Source: Oscillospiraceae bacterium (GTDB lineage: Bacteria > Bacillota > Clostridia > Oscillospirales > Ruminococcaceae). Taken from it: a DNA stretch of 64,000 nucleotides. Positions 1-9,026 of the stretch are shown piece by piece; position 1 is the stretch's first letter; every line of letters starts with the position of its first letter. Under the pieces are notes generated by a model. It made no database searches. It saw only the letters and a program-made list of their open reading frames with translations, and had not been told where the DNA came from. The translations under genes were made by a program, and so were the position numbers. Location of the stretch: assembly GCA_022793675.1 (NCBI GenBank), contig JAAWDH010000003.1, positions 31,372 to 95,371 on the forward strand. The letters run 5' to 3'.

Positions 1-70
1 ATAGTGGGATTCGAACCCACGGCCTTCAGAGCCACAATCTGACGCGCTAACCAACTGCGCTATACCCACC
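1..70 (-). tRNA. tRNA-His(GTG), 3' end cut by window edge
   Basis: Read on the minus strand, the sequence folds into a cloverleaf with loop TTGTGGC (anticodon GTG, histidine) on a TCAGA/TCTGA stem and a T-arm ending GGGTTCGAATCCC. A G just before the 5' stem (position 70) fits the extra G-1 of tRNA-His. The last acceptor-stem bases and CCA lie outside the window. Confidence 0.93.
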
Positions 71-76
71 ATATCC

Positions 77-153
<77 letters not shown>

Positions 154-255
154 AGATCAACCATTCGACGCCGTGCGCCCTCTGATCCTGTGGTGCTGCA
201 CTGGCTAAACAAGTTTTTATAGGACACTGCCGATTACCTTTTAGGCTGCCTGGAA

Positions 256-326
256 AGCGGGTGATGGGAATCGAACCCACGTAACCAGCTTGGAAGGCTG
301 GGATTCTACCATTGAACTACACCCGC
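256..326 (-). tRNA. tRNA-Gly(TCC)
   Basis: Minus-strand cloverleaf with acceptor stem GCGGGTG/CACCCGC and loop CTTCCAA (anticodon TCC, glycine). The discriminator is U and no CCA is encoded, unlike the neighbouring tRNA-Arg. First tRNA of the Gly-Arg-His cluster. Confidence 0.95.
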
Positions 327-377
327 AGGGCTTCGGCGTTTCCTGTCCGGCTGTTAACTCGTTCAGCAACGTGTCTT

Positions 378-406
378 ATTATAGCAAATAAAACGGCGTT
401 TGTCAA
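378..406 (-). promoter_or_regulatory. Consensus sigma-A promoter of the tRNA cluster
   Basis: On the minus strand TTGACA (401-406) and TATAAT (378-383) are separated by exactly 17 bp, both hexamers perfect, about 50 bp before tRNA-Gly. Expected for a strong stable-RNA promoter. Confidence 0.9.
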
Positions 407-473
407 CACCTTTTTTGAAATTTTTTTCTTTTTTTCCAGATCCGCCCGGAAACCGCGTAAAAACCAGCCTTCC

Positions 474-502
474 CTGCCTACCCAAAAGCCCTGGGCAGGC
501 AG
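474..502 (-). terminator. Terminator-like hairpin after the 134-aa gene
   Basis: Minus-strand stem CTGCCTGCCC/GGGTAGGCAG (one G-U pair) lies 22 bp after the stop of the small membrane protein gene. A T5 run follows about 10 bp later rather than immediately, so intrinsic termination is plausible, not certain. Confidence 0.5.
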
Positions 503-523
503 CTTGCGCAGGGAAACGGAAAG

Positions 524-928
524 CTAAGCAATCCTATCCAGCGCCGCCTTCAGCGCTGGATCTTCGCCGGCATAGACCACCAGGCAATCGCCCAGCACAA
601 AAGACGTCACCTGCCGGGCTTGTTCGTTCATGACCTCCCAGAGGGAATTCTCCTGGTCCTCGGCCCCCTTGGGCGACTGGCAGCGGAAAAGGAGCACCCG
701 CTCCCCGTCCGCTGTAACAGCATCGGCCGTATCGGAAACCCAAGAAAGCCCTTCAGGGTCAACGTTGCGCTCAGAGACGCAGGCAAACCCCGCCTGCTCC
801 AACTGCCGCTTCAGATAGGGCAGCGGCTTATTGGAGTTCGCCAGCAGCATCAGCCCCAGCGCACCCAAGATCACCACTGCAAAGGAGGCAAGGAGATTCA
901 TCCGCTTCTGTTTCGGGGTCAGTTTCAT
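524..928 (-). CDS. Small membrane-anchored protein of unknown function
   Basis: A 134-residue protein with a basic N-terminus and one hydrophobic helix at about residues 10-30, followed by a roughly 100-residue soluble domain that should lie outside the membrane. I recognise no family. The start is fixed by AGAAGGAGG five bases before ATG, yet that start lies 101 bp inside the 3' end of the upstream Clp ATPase gene in another frame. The pair is therefore probably translationally coupled, or the Clp tail is a run-on. The soluble part has two cysteines (in the ACVSE and LGDCLV contexts) but no recognisable catalytic motif. Real gene likely; function unknown. Confidence 0.7.
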   Translation of the reverse strand: MKLTPKQKRMNLLASFAVVILGALGLMLLANSNKPLPYLKRQLEQAGFACVSERNVDPEGLSWVSDTADAVTADGERVLLFRCQSPKGAEDQENSLWEVMNEQARQVTSFVLGDCLVVYAGEDPALKAALDRIA

Positions 929-3260
929 CGCAGCCTCCTTCTAAGCGCGGCAGGACAGCCGGGGCGATGCTCACCCCGATTTCCTCGCCGTCTGCGGCAA
1001 CATAAATTTCTTTTCCGACGGTTGGGCCGCTTAAAACCAGCTGCGCCACCTTGTCTTCCACCTCGCGGCGGATGGTCGAGCGCAGGTCCCGGGCCGCAAA
1101 ACGCCCGCCGGACGCCTTCGACGCCAAAAGCTTTAACGCCTCGCGCTCGCAGCGCATCGTCATCCCAAGGTCAGCCAGCGGCTTTTCCATCTCGTCCAGC
1201 ATCAGCTGGGCAATATCGCAAAGGCTATCCTCGCTAAGCGGGCTGAACACCACCACTTCGTCCACGCGGGCCATAAATTCCGGCCGCAGGAAATCGTTGA
1301 GGGCCTTCATCGCCTTTTCCTTGGAAATCTGCGAAGCGCTCTTGTCAAAGCCCAAAATCGACGTCTTGTCGCTGGAACCAGCGTTGCTGGTCATGACAAT
1401 CACCGTGTTCTCAAAGTTGATATTGCGCCCCTGCGCATCGGTGATATGGCCCTCGTCAAGGATCTGGAGCAAAATATTCATCACATCGGGATGGGCCTTT
1501 TCAATCTCGTCAAACAGCACCACCGAATAAGGGCGGCGGCGGACCTTTTCGGTCAGCTGCCCGGCCTCGTCAAAGCCTACATAGCCGGGAGGCGAGCCAA
1601 TCAGCCGCGACACGGCGTGCTTTTCCATATACTCCGACATATCCACCCGCACAAGCGGGTCGACCTTGTCAAAAAGCCCTTCTGCCAGCACCTTGCAAAG
1701 CTCGGTCTTGCCGACGCCTGTAGGGCCGACAAAGATAAAGGAAGCCGGGCGCTTTTTCTTGCTGAGGCGCACTTTGGAACGGCGGACGGCGGCTACCACC
1801 TTGTCAACAGCCTCGTCCTGGCCGATAATCTTGCCTTTCAGCTGCCGCTCCAATTCAAGCAGCTTCTCCGCTTCGTTTTCGCTGACCTTTTCAGCAGGGA
1901 TCCCTGTCCACAGCTCAATGACCTTGGCCAGGTCCTCCATCGTCACCCGCACGTCTTTGACCTGCGGCTCCAGCTCGCGCAGCTTCTCCTTGGTCACAAC
2001 GATCTCGCCCTTGACTTTCGCGATGGCCTCGTAATCGGTGCTGTCCGTGTCGCTAAGCTCCTGTTCGCGCGCCGTCAGCTCCTTCAGCCGGCGGTTGAGC
2101 TTCTCCACATCGGTAAGCACCGTGCTCTTGATAGAAGCGCAGGCCGCCGATTCGTCAAGCAGGTCAATCGCTTTGTCCGGCAGGAAACGGTCGGTAATAT
2201 ACCGCTCGGAGAGGTTGGCGCAGGCAACGACAATATCGTCCGGGATCATCACCTTATGATGGTTCTGGTAATACTCCCGGATCCCTTTTAAGATGTCAAT
2301 CGTCTGGGCAATCGTCGGCTCATCCACCTTGACTGGCTGGAAGCGGCGTTCCAGCGCCGAATCCCGCTCGATATTCTTGCGGTACTCGCCGAACGTGGTT
2401 GCGCCAATCACCTGAATCTCCCCGCGGGACAGCGCGGGCTTTAGGATATTGGCGGCGGTCATCGACCCTTCGGAGTCGCCGGTCCCCACCAAGGTATGCA
2501 CCTCGTCGATAAAGAGGATCACATTGCCCCTCGCCTTGACCTCGTCGATAAGCCCTTTGATCCGGCTCTCAAACTGTCCGCGGAACTGCGTCCCGGCTAC
2601 CAGCGCAGTCAGGTCCAGCAGAAAAACTTCCTTATCCAGCAGCCTAAAAGGCACATCCCCCGCAACGATCTTCTGGGCGATGCCTTCAGCGATAGCCGTT
2701 TTGCCGACGCCCGGCTCGCCGATTAGGCAGGGGTTGTTCTTCTGGCGGCGGGACAGGATCTGGATGACCCGATAAATCTCGCTGTCGCGGCCGACAATCT
2801 GGTCCATGCCGCCGGCCTGCACCTTTTCGTTCAAATTGGTACAAAAATTATCAAGGTAACGGCGGCGGCGGTCCCGTCCGCGGTCGCGGTCCCGCCCACG
2901 GCGGCGGTCAGACGGCCGCTCGGGCTGGCCGGAAGCGCCGTCGGCGGCAGGCTCCCCCTGTTCTCCTTCTTCCTGTTCGCCGGGCGCTAGGCTGTCCTCG
3001 CCGCCGAACATTTTTTGCAGGAAAGAGGGCATGGTGTCCGCGCCCCCCATCTCGAACATCCCGTCCCCCATCTGGCTGTCAAATTCATCCAGATCCTGCT
3101 GGGTAATCCCCATCTGGTCCATCATCGACTGGACCTGGGGAAGCCCCAGCTCAGACGCGCATTTGAGGCAGTAGCCTTCGTTGATCATTTCTTTTCCGTC
3201 AAACTTCGCCACAAAGAGCATAGCTGGACGTTTTTTGCATTTGCAGCAGAGCATATCCAT
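828..3260 (-). CDS. clpE: ClpE-like AAA+ unfoldase with N-terminal zinc finger
   Basis: An 810-residue Hsp100 protein. Residues 5-34 hold a C-x2-C...C-x2-C zinc finger as in ClpE; residues 110-134 are a very Arg/Asp-rich linker. AAA domain D1 has Walker A GEPGVGKT (181-188) and Walker B ILFIDEVH (248-255); D2 has Walker A GPTGVGKT (512-519) and Walker [10 protein letters not shown] (582-590). LGF at 636-638 matches the ClpP-docking loop, so it should feed ClpP. There is no double Clp-N domain, which favours ClpE over ClpC. No CtsR or CIRCE operator is visible upstream. The last ~35 residues are overlapped by the next gene's start and look unlike family tails. Confidence 0.93.
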   Translation of the reverse strand: MDMLCCKCKKRPAMLFVAKFDGKEMINEGYCLKCASELGLPQVQSMMDQMGITQQDLDEFDSQMGDGMFEMGGADTMPSFLQKMFGGEDSLAPGEQEEGEQGEPAADGASGQPERPSDRRRGRDRDRGRDRRRRYLDNFCTNLNEKVQAGGMDQIVGRDSEIYRVIQILSRRQKNNPCLIGEPGVGKTAIAEGIAQKIVAGDVPFRLLDKEVFLLDLTALVAGTQFRGQFESRIKGLIDEVKARGNVILFIDEVHTLVGTGDSEGSMTAANILKPALSRGEIQVIGATTFGEYRKNIERDSALERRFQPVKVDEPTIAQTIDILKGIREYYQNHHKVMIPDDIVVACANLSERYITDRFLPDKAIDLLDESAACASIKSTVLTDVEKLNRRLKELTAREQELSDTDSTDYEAIAKVKGEIVVTKEKLRELEPQVKDVRVTMEDLAKVIELWTGIPAEKVSENEAEKLLELERQLKGKIIGQDEAVDKVVAAVRRSKVRLSKKKRPASFIFVGPTGVGKTELCKVLAEGLFDKVDPLVRVDMSEYMEKHAVSRLIGSPPGYVGFDEAGQLTEKVRRRPYSVVLFDEIEKAHPDVMNILLQILDEGHITDAQGRNINFENTVIVMTSNAGSSDKTSILGFDKSASQISKEKAMKALNDFLRPEFMARVDEVVVFSPLSEDSLCDIAQLMLDEMEKPLADLGMTMRCEREALKLLASKASGGRFAARDLRSTIRREVEDKVAQLVLSGPTVGKEIYVAADGEEIGVSIAPAVLPRLEGGCDETDPETEADESPCLLCSGDLGCAGADAAGELQ

Positions 3261-3305
3261 TGAAAAAGCGTTCCTTTCTCTTTCCCATATATTGTCAGAC
3301 GCCTA

Positions 3306-3333
3306 TCTATATCTTATTCACAGACGCTATCAA
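3306..3333 (-). promoter_or_regulatory. Predicted sigma-A promoter of the Clp gene
   Basis: Minus-strand TTGATA (3328-3333), a 16-bp spacer and TATAGA (3306-3311), about 45 bp before the Clp start codon. Both hexamers are near consensus. It sits just after the pgsA stop, so clp can be transcribed separately from the upstream operon. Confidence 0.55.
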
Positions 3334-3344
3334 CCATAATACCA

Positions 3345-3875
3345 TTATAGCCTGTTGTTTCGTTTTGTAATCTCTTTTAAGTAAAAAATCAGTGACAAAA
3401 TCATGAAAACTGCGGGAATTGCCATCATGGGGTAAATCCACCCTTCTGGGAAACCCGGCCAGATCAGCAAAAGGAAAAACAACAGATAGAGGGTCACCGT
3501 CGCCATTTTGCCGTACCATTTTGCCGGCGGCGAGTTGCGCCAGCTTTTCAAAAGCGCCAGCCCTACACTCCCCAGCGTCAGCTCCTTCACCAGGTAAAAC
3601 GCCAGCAGCAGCCGTATCGGCGGGTGCGGCACCGATAAGCAGGCAATCACCGCTAAAATCGTCACTTTGTCGGCCAACGGATCGAGGAACTGCCCCAGCT
3701 GGGTCACCAGATGGTATTTGCGGGCAATGAAGCCGTCCAGCACATCCGTCAGCCCGGAAAGCAGCAAGACAAGCGCCGGCGCTAGGTGCCAGCCGCCCGG
3801 CGGCTTGAAAAAGAACCAGACAAACAAAGGGGCAAGGCAAAGCCTGAATATCGTCAGGCGGTTGGGCAGATTCAT
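3345..3875 (-). CDS. pgsA: CDP-alcohol phosphatidyltransferase, probable phosphatidylglycerophosphate synthase
   Basis: A 176-residue multi-pass membrane enzyme expected to join CDP-diacylglycerol and glycerol-3-phosphate to form phosphatidylglycerophosphate, the first step to phosphatidylglycerol. Residues ~45-72 carry the family signature: LTDVLDG-x2-AR-x8-G-x3-D-x3-D, including all acidic metal-binding residues. The remainder is four to five hydrophobic helices. Length is typical of bacterial PgsA. ATG preceded by GGAGG, 36 bp after the CvpA-like gene, suggesting one transcript. A different polar alcohol as acceptor cannot be excluded from sequence alone. Confidence 0.9.
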   Translation of the reverse strand: MNLPNRLTIFRLCLAPLFVWFFFKPPGGWHLAPALVLLLSGLTDVLDGFIARKYHLVTQLGQFLDPLADKVTILAVIACLSVPHPPIRLLLAFYLVKELTLGSVGLALLKSWRNSPPAKWYGKMATVTLYLLFFLLLIWPGFPEGWIYPMMAIPAVFMILSLIFYLKEITKRNNRL

Positions 3876-3911
3876 GGTGATTTTCCTCCATAGAAAGATT
3901 GCGGGACAAAG

Positions 3912-4655
3912 TTATTCCAGCGCCGACCAGCTGCCGCTTAAAGGGCTTAACCGGTAAAGGAGCCGGAAAACGTAGCTCTGGCCGATAACCCCGTCGTTGA
4001 GGAAGGGGATTTTGCCGCCGCTGAGCGAAACCAGGAAGCGGACGATCAGCACCAGCACAAACAGCATCAGCACCGCTTGGACAAGGCCCATCCCCGCCCC
4101 AGCCAGCGTATCGGCCATCCCCACCAGCGGGAACTTGCGCAGATTGCGCAGCGTCTCGGTAACCACCCCTAGAATAATCCGCAGCGCCGCAAACAGCAGC
4201 ATGAACAGCAGGCTTTGCAGCACCACGTAGACCACCGGGTAGATCACCTGGTCGGCCAGCGTTGTGCTTACCGACTGGGCCGTAGCCATTACCTGCCCGG
4301 AAAGCAGGTCGGCGATCTCGTTCTGGCTGCCGAAAAAGCCTATGACCATATTGCGCACCATCCCCGGCACCTCATCCAGCGCCTGCGACACCAAAAGCGT
4401 CACATCCGCGCTGGATACCGCGGTGGTCAGCCCTTTGCTGAGCATAGCGATCAGCCGGTCGCGCAGAAACATCTGGTAAACCGTCAGCGCCAGCACCCGG
4501 CTGCCGACATAGGCCCCGATACAGCTGACCAAATAGCCGCCGGCATTGACCAGCGAAACCAAAAAGCCCTTGCGGGTTCCGGAAACGACCATCCATACAA
4601 CAATCAGCAAAACCAGCCCGTCCAGAGTCAGGGCCGCTATCCTGGCTGTTTCCAT
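3912..4655 (-). CDS. CvpA-family membrane protein
   Basis: A 247-residue protein with an N-terminal pair of hydrophobic helices carrying the RKGF turn typical of CvpA (S-G-T-R-K-G-F), a central amphipathic stretch and two more helices at roughly 150-215. CvpA relatives are linked to colicin V export in E. coli and to envelope homeostasis elsewhere; the biochemical role is not settled. I place the start at ATG 4655, with AAAGGA upstream, rather than a TTG nine bases earlier. It lies between DUF5711 and pgsA, all on the minus strand, separated from DUF5711 by a family-A repeat. Confidence 0.8.
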   Translation of the reverse strand: METARIAALTLDGLVLLIVVWMVVSGTRKGFLVSLVNAGGYLVSCIGAYVGSRVLALTVYQMFLRDRLIAMLSKGLTTAVSSADVTLLVSQALDEVPGMVRNMVIGFFGSQNEIADLLSGQVMATAQSVSTTLADQVIYPVVYVVLQSLLFMLLFAALRIILGVVTETLRNLRKFPLVGMADTLAGAGMGLVQAVLMLFVLVLIVRFLVSLSGGKIPFLNDGVIGQSYVFRLLYRLSPLSGSWSALE

Positions 4656-4682
4656 CCCTATCAAATCCTTTCTTTTCTACTC

Positions 4683-5026
4683 GCTCCGGCTGTGCCGGCA
4701 GACAGTTCGCGTCGGAAAATCAGCAAGCCGATTTTCTGGCATAAAAATCCACAGCGTTTCTGTCGCGGCTGACAGCAGTTACCGACGCAGTAGGCGGCCG
4801 GCTGTGCCGGCAGACAGTTCGCGTCGGGAAATCAGTAAACCGATTTTCTGGCATAAAAATCCACAGCATTTCTGTCGCGGCTGGCAGCAGTTACCGACGC
4901 AGTAGGCGTGCAAATCCATGCTGACAAGTACCCTGGCGATTAAAAGTTTTTGCAGCTTAGCTTTGCTAAGCTAGGCTTTCTTTCAAAAAGCGTCAAAAAG
5001 CGTCGTCCTATCGTAACTCCACCGTA
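4683..5026 (-). repeat. Family-A intergenic repeat A1 (tandem copy)
   Basis: This fills the whole gap of over 300 bases between the DUF5711 and CvpA-like genes. A ~112-bp block, each copy holding GCCGGCTGTGCCGGC, an AAAATC/GATTTT stem and CGACGCAGTAGG, is present twice in tandem (4687-4798 and 4799-4911). It is followed by the palindrome AGCTTAGCTTTGCTAAGCT (4954-4972), a GCTTTC/AAAAGC hairpin and a GTA-rich tail that abuts the DUF5711 stop. Confidence 0.85.
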
Positions 5027-5030
5027 ACCC

Positions 5031-6260
5031 CTATGGGCTGTAGGTCCAGCGGTCCAGGTAGTTGGCGCTGAGCAGATAGGCTCCGCGGCCAGAAGATTCG
5101 ATGGCGAAAACGTCCGAGCCGACCGCCTGCTGCTCCAGAAGCTCCAACGACCGGTCAAAGCGCTGCACCGAGTTCTTTTCCAGCACATAGATGCTCTCTC
5201 CGTCTGCAACTACGTCCAAGCTGCTGCCCCGCACCTGGACGCTTTGGCTCTGGCCATCGTCATCTACCTGGATCAGCGAAAAAGAGATGTCCCCCGACTC
5301 CGAAGCGAGCATCACGGTGGCGTTATCCGTAAAATAATAATCGCTCAAAGGGCCGGCCAGCGGTACCTGCGACAGCTCGCCTTTGGGGCTTATCACCCCT
5401 ACCACCGTATCGCAAATCAGATGAATGCTGCCGTTCCGCTTGTAATCCACCGCCAGCGGCAGCACGCCGGGAAAGCTGTAGACCGTCTCCTCCCCACCGC
5501 CCAGATTCAAGATGTAAACCTTTCCCACCAGGTCGCCGTTTTCAAACCCTATCGCCGCCGCCGCCAGCCGGTTCCCGTCATAGCTGAAATCCATATCGAT
5601 GACCGAATCCGACACGGAGTACCAATGAAGCAGCTCCTTGTTGCCGCGGTCATAGACGGCGACGCTGGCGGCGTAACGGACCTCTGACAGCGCCAGCGCA
5701 TACCCTAGCTTGCGGCTGATAGCGCCGGTTAAGATGGTGCTTTCGGTACGGGCGCTGTAATGCAGCCCTTTCTCACTGTCAATCCGGAAGCCATAACCGC
5801 CCCGGTCGTAACTCAGCAGCCGGCCGGCCGCCGTGCGGGTTACAGGGTTGGTAAACTGATGGGTAAAGCTGTGAAGGGCCGACGTATCTTTAAAAAAAAC
5901 CGTCTCCTCGCTGGTCAGCAGCGCTACGCAATCCCCCACCCGCCGCAGCCCGGAAGGGTTGACGCCGTCCATCGAAATCGGGAAGCCGCCGCCCGTCTCC
6001 AGCCGGGTGCCGCCGGCGCGCGCCGTCTCGGCGAGGTTGTTCAGGTCGTAGTTCTGGTAAAAATACAGCCCGGCAAAGGCCGCCGCAACCACCGTCAGCG
6101 CCGCAGCCATCGCAGCTAGCCGCCGGGACAGCTTTTGCATCTGTTTCCTCCGCCGGTAGGCGTTGATGTCGTAGATATTCTTGGAGCCGCCCGCAACCTT
6201 GAACCGGCTTTTCTGCCCCGTGCGGGGAGCGGGCCGCGGCACGCTTTTTTTCTGCGGCAT
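5031..6260 (-). CDS. DUF5711-family membrane-anchored beta-propeller-like protein
   Basis: A 409-residue protein with a basic, disordered N-terminus (residues 1-45), one transmembrane helix at ~47-69 and a long outside domain rich in short beta strands with repeated G-x-L/V-x-V patterns, consistent with a WD/PQQ-like propeller. This is the layout of DUF5711 proteins of Clostridia; no enzymatic motif is visible. AAGGAGG precedes ATG. It lies 26 bp after truA and is followed by cvpA and pgsA genes, a setting that suggests an envelope role, which is inference. Its stop codon is 4 bp from repeat A1. Confidence 0.75.
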   Translation of the reverse strand: MPQKKSVPRPAPRTGQKSRFKVAGGSKNIYDINAYRRRKQMQKLSRRLAAMAAALTVVAAAFAGLYFYQNYDLNNLAETARAGGTRLETGGGFPISMDGVNPSGLRRVGDCVALLTSEETVFFKDTSALHSFTHQFTNPVTRTAAGRLLSYDRGGYGFRIDSEKGLHYSARTESTILTGAISRKLGYALALSEVRYAASVAVYDRGNKELLHWYSVSDSVIDMDFSYDGNRLAAAAIGFENGDLVGKVYILNLGGGEETVYSFPGVLPLAVDYKRNGSIHLICDTVVGVISPKGELSQVPLAGPLSDYYFTDNATVMLASESGDISFSLIQVDDDGQSQSVQVRGSSLDVVADGESIYVLEKNSVQRFDRSLELLEQQAVGSDVFAIESSGRGAYLLSANYLDRWTYSP

Positions 6261-6286
6261 TTAAACGCCTCCTTCCCTGCTGTCTG

Positions 6287-7039
6287 TTACCCAGCGCCTT
6301 CCCAGGGCGCATAGCTGACCCGGTTGAGGTAAAGCCCCTCCGGCGGCGCGGTCACTCCGGCGCTTTCCCGGCTGCCCGCGGCAAGCGCGCGGGCAATAAC
6401 GCCAGGCGCAAGCCGGCCCGGCGGCGCTGCCAGCGTACCGGCCATGATCCGCACCATATTGTAAAGGAAGCCGTCGCCGGCCACCGTAAAGAGCACCTCG
6501 TCCCCCTGCCGCCGCACAGAAGCGGCATAGATGGCGCGCACTGCGCTTCCCTCTTTGCTCCCAGTGCTGCGGAACGCAGAAAAATCGTGCCGCCCCAGGA
6601 ACTCTTGGGCGCAGCAATCCATCAGCGCCGCGTCAAGCGGGTATTTAAACCGCGCCGCCAACCCCTCAAGGAACGGCTCTTTGACCGCGCCGTCCCAGAT
6701 GCGGTACTGGTATTCTTTCCAGCAGACGCTGTAACGGGCATGGAAATCCGCCGGCACCTCGCGGCAGCTTTTGACGCAGATGTCGTCCGGCAAAAGGTTG
6801 TTGAGGGCAATCACCGCCGCCGCTTCAGGGATCCGGCTTTCGGTGTCCATATGGAAAAAGTACTGCCTGGCGTGGACGCCGGCGTCGGTGCGGGAACAGC
6901 CAGTGATGTTTTCCCGTTTTTTGAAGGCGGTTTCAATGGCGTCCTGCAGCGTTTCAGCAACGGTAACGGCATTTTGCTGCACCTGATAGCCGTGATAACG
7001 CCGGCCCGCATATGCAATTTCAAACAAAAGCCGGCGCAT
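6287..7039 (-). CDS. truA: tRNA pseudouridine(38-40) synthase TruA
   Basis: A 250-residue enzyme that converts U38-U40 of tRNA anticodon arms to pseudouridine. The catalytic aspartate is in C-S-R-T-D-A-G-V-H-A (about residue 52), preceded by the family N-terminus F-x-I-A-Y-A-G-R-R-Y-H-G-Y-Q. The C-terminal half keeps G-D-G-F-L-Y-N-M-V-R. AAAGGAGG lies before ATG. In many Firmicutes truA follows the ecfA1-ecfA2-ecfT genes in the ribosomal protein region; here that order is kept but separated by repeat A2, and rplM/rpsI do not follow. Confidence 0.96.
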   Translation of the reverse strand: MRRLLFEIAYAGRRYHGYQVQQNAVTVAETLQDAIETAFKKRENITGCSRTDAGVHARQYFFHMDTESRIPEAAAVIALNNLLPDDICVKSCREVPADFHARYSVCWKEYQYRIWDGAVKEPFLEGLAARFKYPLDAALMDCCAQEFLGRHDFSAFRSTGSKEGSAVRAIYAASVRRQGDEVLFTVAGDGFLYNMVRIMAGTLAAPPGRLAPGVIARALAAGSRESAGVTAPPEGLYLNRVSYAPWEGAG

Positions 7040-7057
7040 CTGATATAACCTCCTTTA

Positions 7058-7296
7058 GAGTACGGGGGTACGAGGGATACGAGAGTACGACGCTTTTTGA
7101 AAGAAAGCCTAGCTTAGCAAAGCTAAGCTGCAAAAACTTTTAGTCGCTAGGGTACACGTCAGCACAGATTAACCCGCCTACTGCGTCGGTAGCTGCTGCC
7201 AGCCGCGACAGAAACGCTGTGGATTTTTATGCCAGAAAATCGGCTTGCTGATTTTCCGACACGAACTGTCAGCGGCGACACGCCGCCGGCCGCGGC
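7058..7296 (+). repeat. Family-A intergenic repeat A2 (inverted relative to A1)
   Basis: Between truA and ecfT. Reading the plus strand: a degenerate tail of GTACG-type nonamers (7060-7090), the GCTTTTTGAAAGAAAGC hairpin, AGCTTAGCAAAGCTAAGCT (7111-7129), GCCTACTGCGTCG (7175-7187), the CCAGCCGCGACAGAAACG block and the AAAATC/GATTTT stem (7236-7256). Same modules as A1 in reverse orientation, with the tail touching the truA ribosome site. The region to 7335 shows no further gene. Confidence 0.85.
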
Positions 7297-7335
7297 GTCT
7301 TATGCAAAGAAAACGAAGACGGCGGCGTTTTGTTT

Positions 7336-8148
7336 TCAAAAAGGCTGGCCCAAAAACTGGTTGAGCAGGATAATCCCAGCAATCGCCAGCGCAGTCGCCC
7401 CAGCTGCCCAGAAATCCACCGCCGAAAATTGCAGCTGCTTCATTCGGGTGCGGCCCTCGCCGCCGTGGTAGCAGCGGCACTCCATCGCCAGCGCCAGCTC
7501 CTCCGCCCGGCGAAAGGCCGAGATGAACAAAGGGATCATAATCGGAATCAGCGCCTTGGCCCGCTGCAGCAGGCTGCCGCTTTCCAAATCCGCGCCGCGG
7601 GCCTTCTGGGCCGACATAATCTTGTCAGTCTCTTCAATCAGCGTTGGGATGAACCGCAGCGCAATCGACATCATCATCGCCAGCTCGTGCGCCGGGAAAT
7701 GCACCGCCCGCAGCGGCGACAGCAAACGTTCGATGGCATCGGTCAGCGCAATCGGCGAGGTGGTGTAGGTCAACAGCGACGACCCCGCAATCAGCAGTAC
7801 AATCCGCACGGCCATCGTCACGGAAGTGTAGATGCCTTGCTTGGTAAGCTTGAAAATCCACCAGCTGAAAATCGGGTCGCCCTCAATGAAAAAGAGGTTC
7901 AAAAGGCCGGTAAATAGGATGATTGGCAGGATCGGGCGGATGCTTTTGGCAATCATTTTCATTGGGATTCGGGCAACTAGATAGGCTGCCGCCAGGAAAA
8001 CCGCGCAGAGCGCAAAGCCCGCTGGGTTGCGCACCAAAAACAGCATCACGATATAGCCGATCGTCAGCAAAAGCTTCATCCGCGGATCCATCCGGTGCAG
8101 CGCCGACCGGCCGGGGAAATACTGCCCTAAGGTGATGTCCTTAATCAT
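7336..8148 (-). CDS. ecfT: ECF transporter transmembrane component EcfT
   Basis: A 270-residue membrane protein with about five hydrophobic helices that couples the EcfA ATPases to vitamin-binding S components. The coupling helices near residues 175-235 carry K-A-R-G-A-D and, in place of the usual second A-R-G motif, M-E-C-R-C-Y. Its ATG overlaps the end of ecfA2 by 8 bp, so translation is coupled. Forms the shared energy module with the two ATPases; no S component is adjacent, so this is a group-II ECF system. BioY at about 50 kb is a likely client. Confidence 0.94.
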   Translation of the reverse strand: MIKDITLGQYFPGRSALHRMDPRMKLLLTIGYIVMLFLVRNPAGFALCAVFLAAAYLVARIPMKMIAKSIRPILPIILFTGLLNLFFIEGDPIFSWWIFKLTKQGIYTSVTMAVRIVLLIAGSSLLTYTTSPIALTDAIERLLSPLRAVHFPAHELAMMMSIALRFIPTLIEETDKIMSAQKARGADLESGSLLQRAKALIPIMIPLFISAFRRAEELALAMECRCYHGGEGRTRMKQLQFSAVDFWAAGATALAIAGIILLNQFLGQPF

Positions 8149-9010
8149 GGCGCAGCACCCCCTTTTCCGCTAAAATCCCCAAAAGCTTGCGCTTGGCATA
8201 GCCGACGGTATAGACGTTTTCCGGCACGTCAAGCCCTGCATCGCGCAGGCGGTGGAAGACATTTGTCACCTGCGGCACAGCCAGCCGGATAGCTTTCAGC
8301 TCGTCGCTGCGGGCAAACACCTGCTCGACCGTGTCATAGGCGAAAACTTTGGCGTTGTTCATCACCAGCACCTTGTCAGCGTAGTTGGCAACGTCTTCCA
8401 TGCTGTGGGAAACAAGCAGCACGGTGTTGCCGGTTTGGATATGGTAGGCTTCAATCTGGTCGAGGATTTTGGCGCGGCCTTTGGGGTCAAGGCCCGCCGC
8501 TGGCTCGTCCAGGATCAGCACTTTGGGTTCCATCGCGATAACGCCGGCAATCGCTGCACGGCGCTTCTGTCCGCCTGAAAGCTCGAAGGGGCTTTTTTCC
8601 AGAAGCTCCGGCCGCAGCCCCGCAAACTCGGCGGCTTCATGTACCCGGCGGTCGATTTCCTCCTTGCCAAGGCCCATGTTGGTCGGCCCAAAGGCGATGT
8701 CTTTGTAGACCGTTTCCTCGAAAAGCTGGTATTCCGGGTATTGGAATACGAGGCCCACGTTAAAGCGCAGCTGCCTAAGCTTGCCCTTATCGGCCCAGAT
8801 ATCCTCCCCGTCCAGCAGCACCCGCCCGGCAGTCGGGCGCAGAAGCCCGTTCAAATGCTGGATCAGCGTCGACTTGCCAGAGCCGGTGTGGCCGATCACC
8901 CCCACCATCTCCCCGCTGCCGATCGTCAGCGAAACATTGTCCACCGCCACCTTTTCAAAAGGCGTGCCGACGCCATAGGTATAAGTCAGATTTTCAATGG
9001 TAATGACCAA
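8141..9010 (-). CDS. ecfA2: ECF transporter ATPase EcfA2
   Basis: A 289-residue ABC ATPase: Walker A GHTGSGKS (about 41-48), Q-loop V-F-Q-Y-P-E-Y-Q, signature LSGGQKRR, Walker B VLILDEPAAGLD and H-loop SHSME. The Y-P-E-Y-Q motif and C-terminal extension are typical of the A2 subunit. The start appears to be TTG at 9010 with AGGAGG nine bases upstream; an ATG inside the spacer is out of frame. Co-transcribed with ecfA1 (16-bp gap) and ecfT. Confidence 0.94.
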   Translation of the reverse strand: MVITIENLTYTYGVGTPFEKVAVDNVSLTIGSGEMVGVIGHTGSGKSTLIQHLNGLLRPTAGRVLLDGEDIWADKGKLRQLRFNVGLVFQYPEYQLFEETVYKDIAFGPTNMGLGKEEIDRRVHEAAEFAGLRPELLEKSPFELSGGQKRRAAIAGVIAMEPKVLILDEPAAGLDPKGRAKILDQIEAYHIQTGNTVLLVSHSMEDVANYADKVLVMNNAKVFAYDTVEQVFARSDELKAIRLAVPQVTNVFHRLRDAGLDVPENVYTVGYAKRKLLGILAEKGVLRHD

Positions 9011-9026
9011 AGGTTCATTCCTCCTG

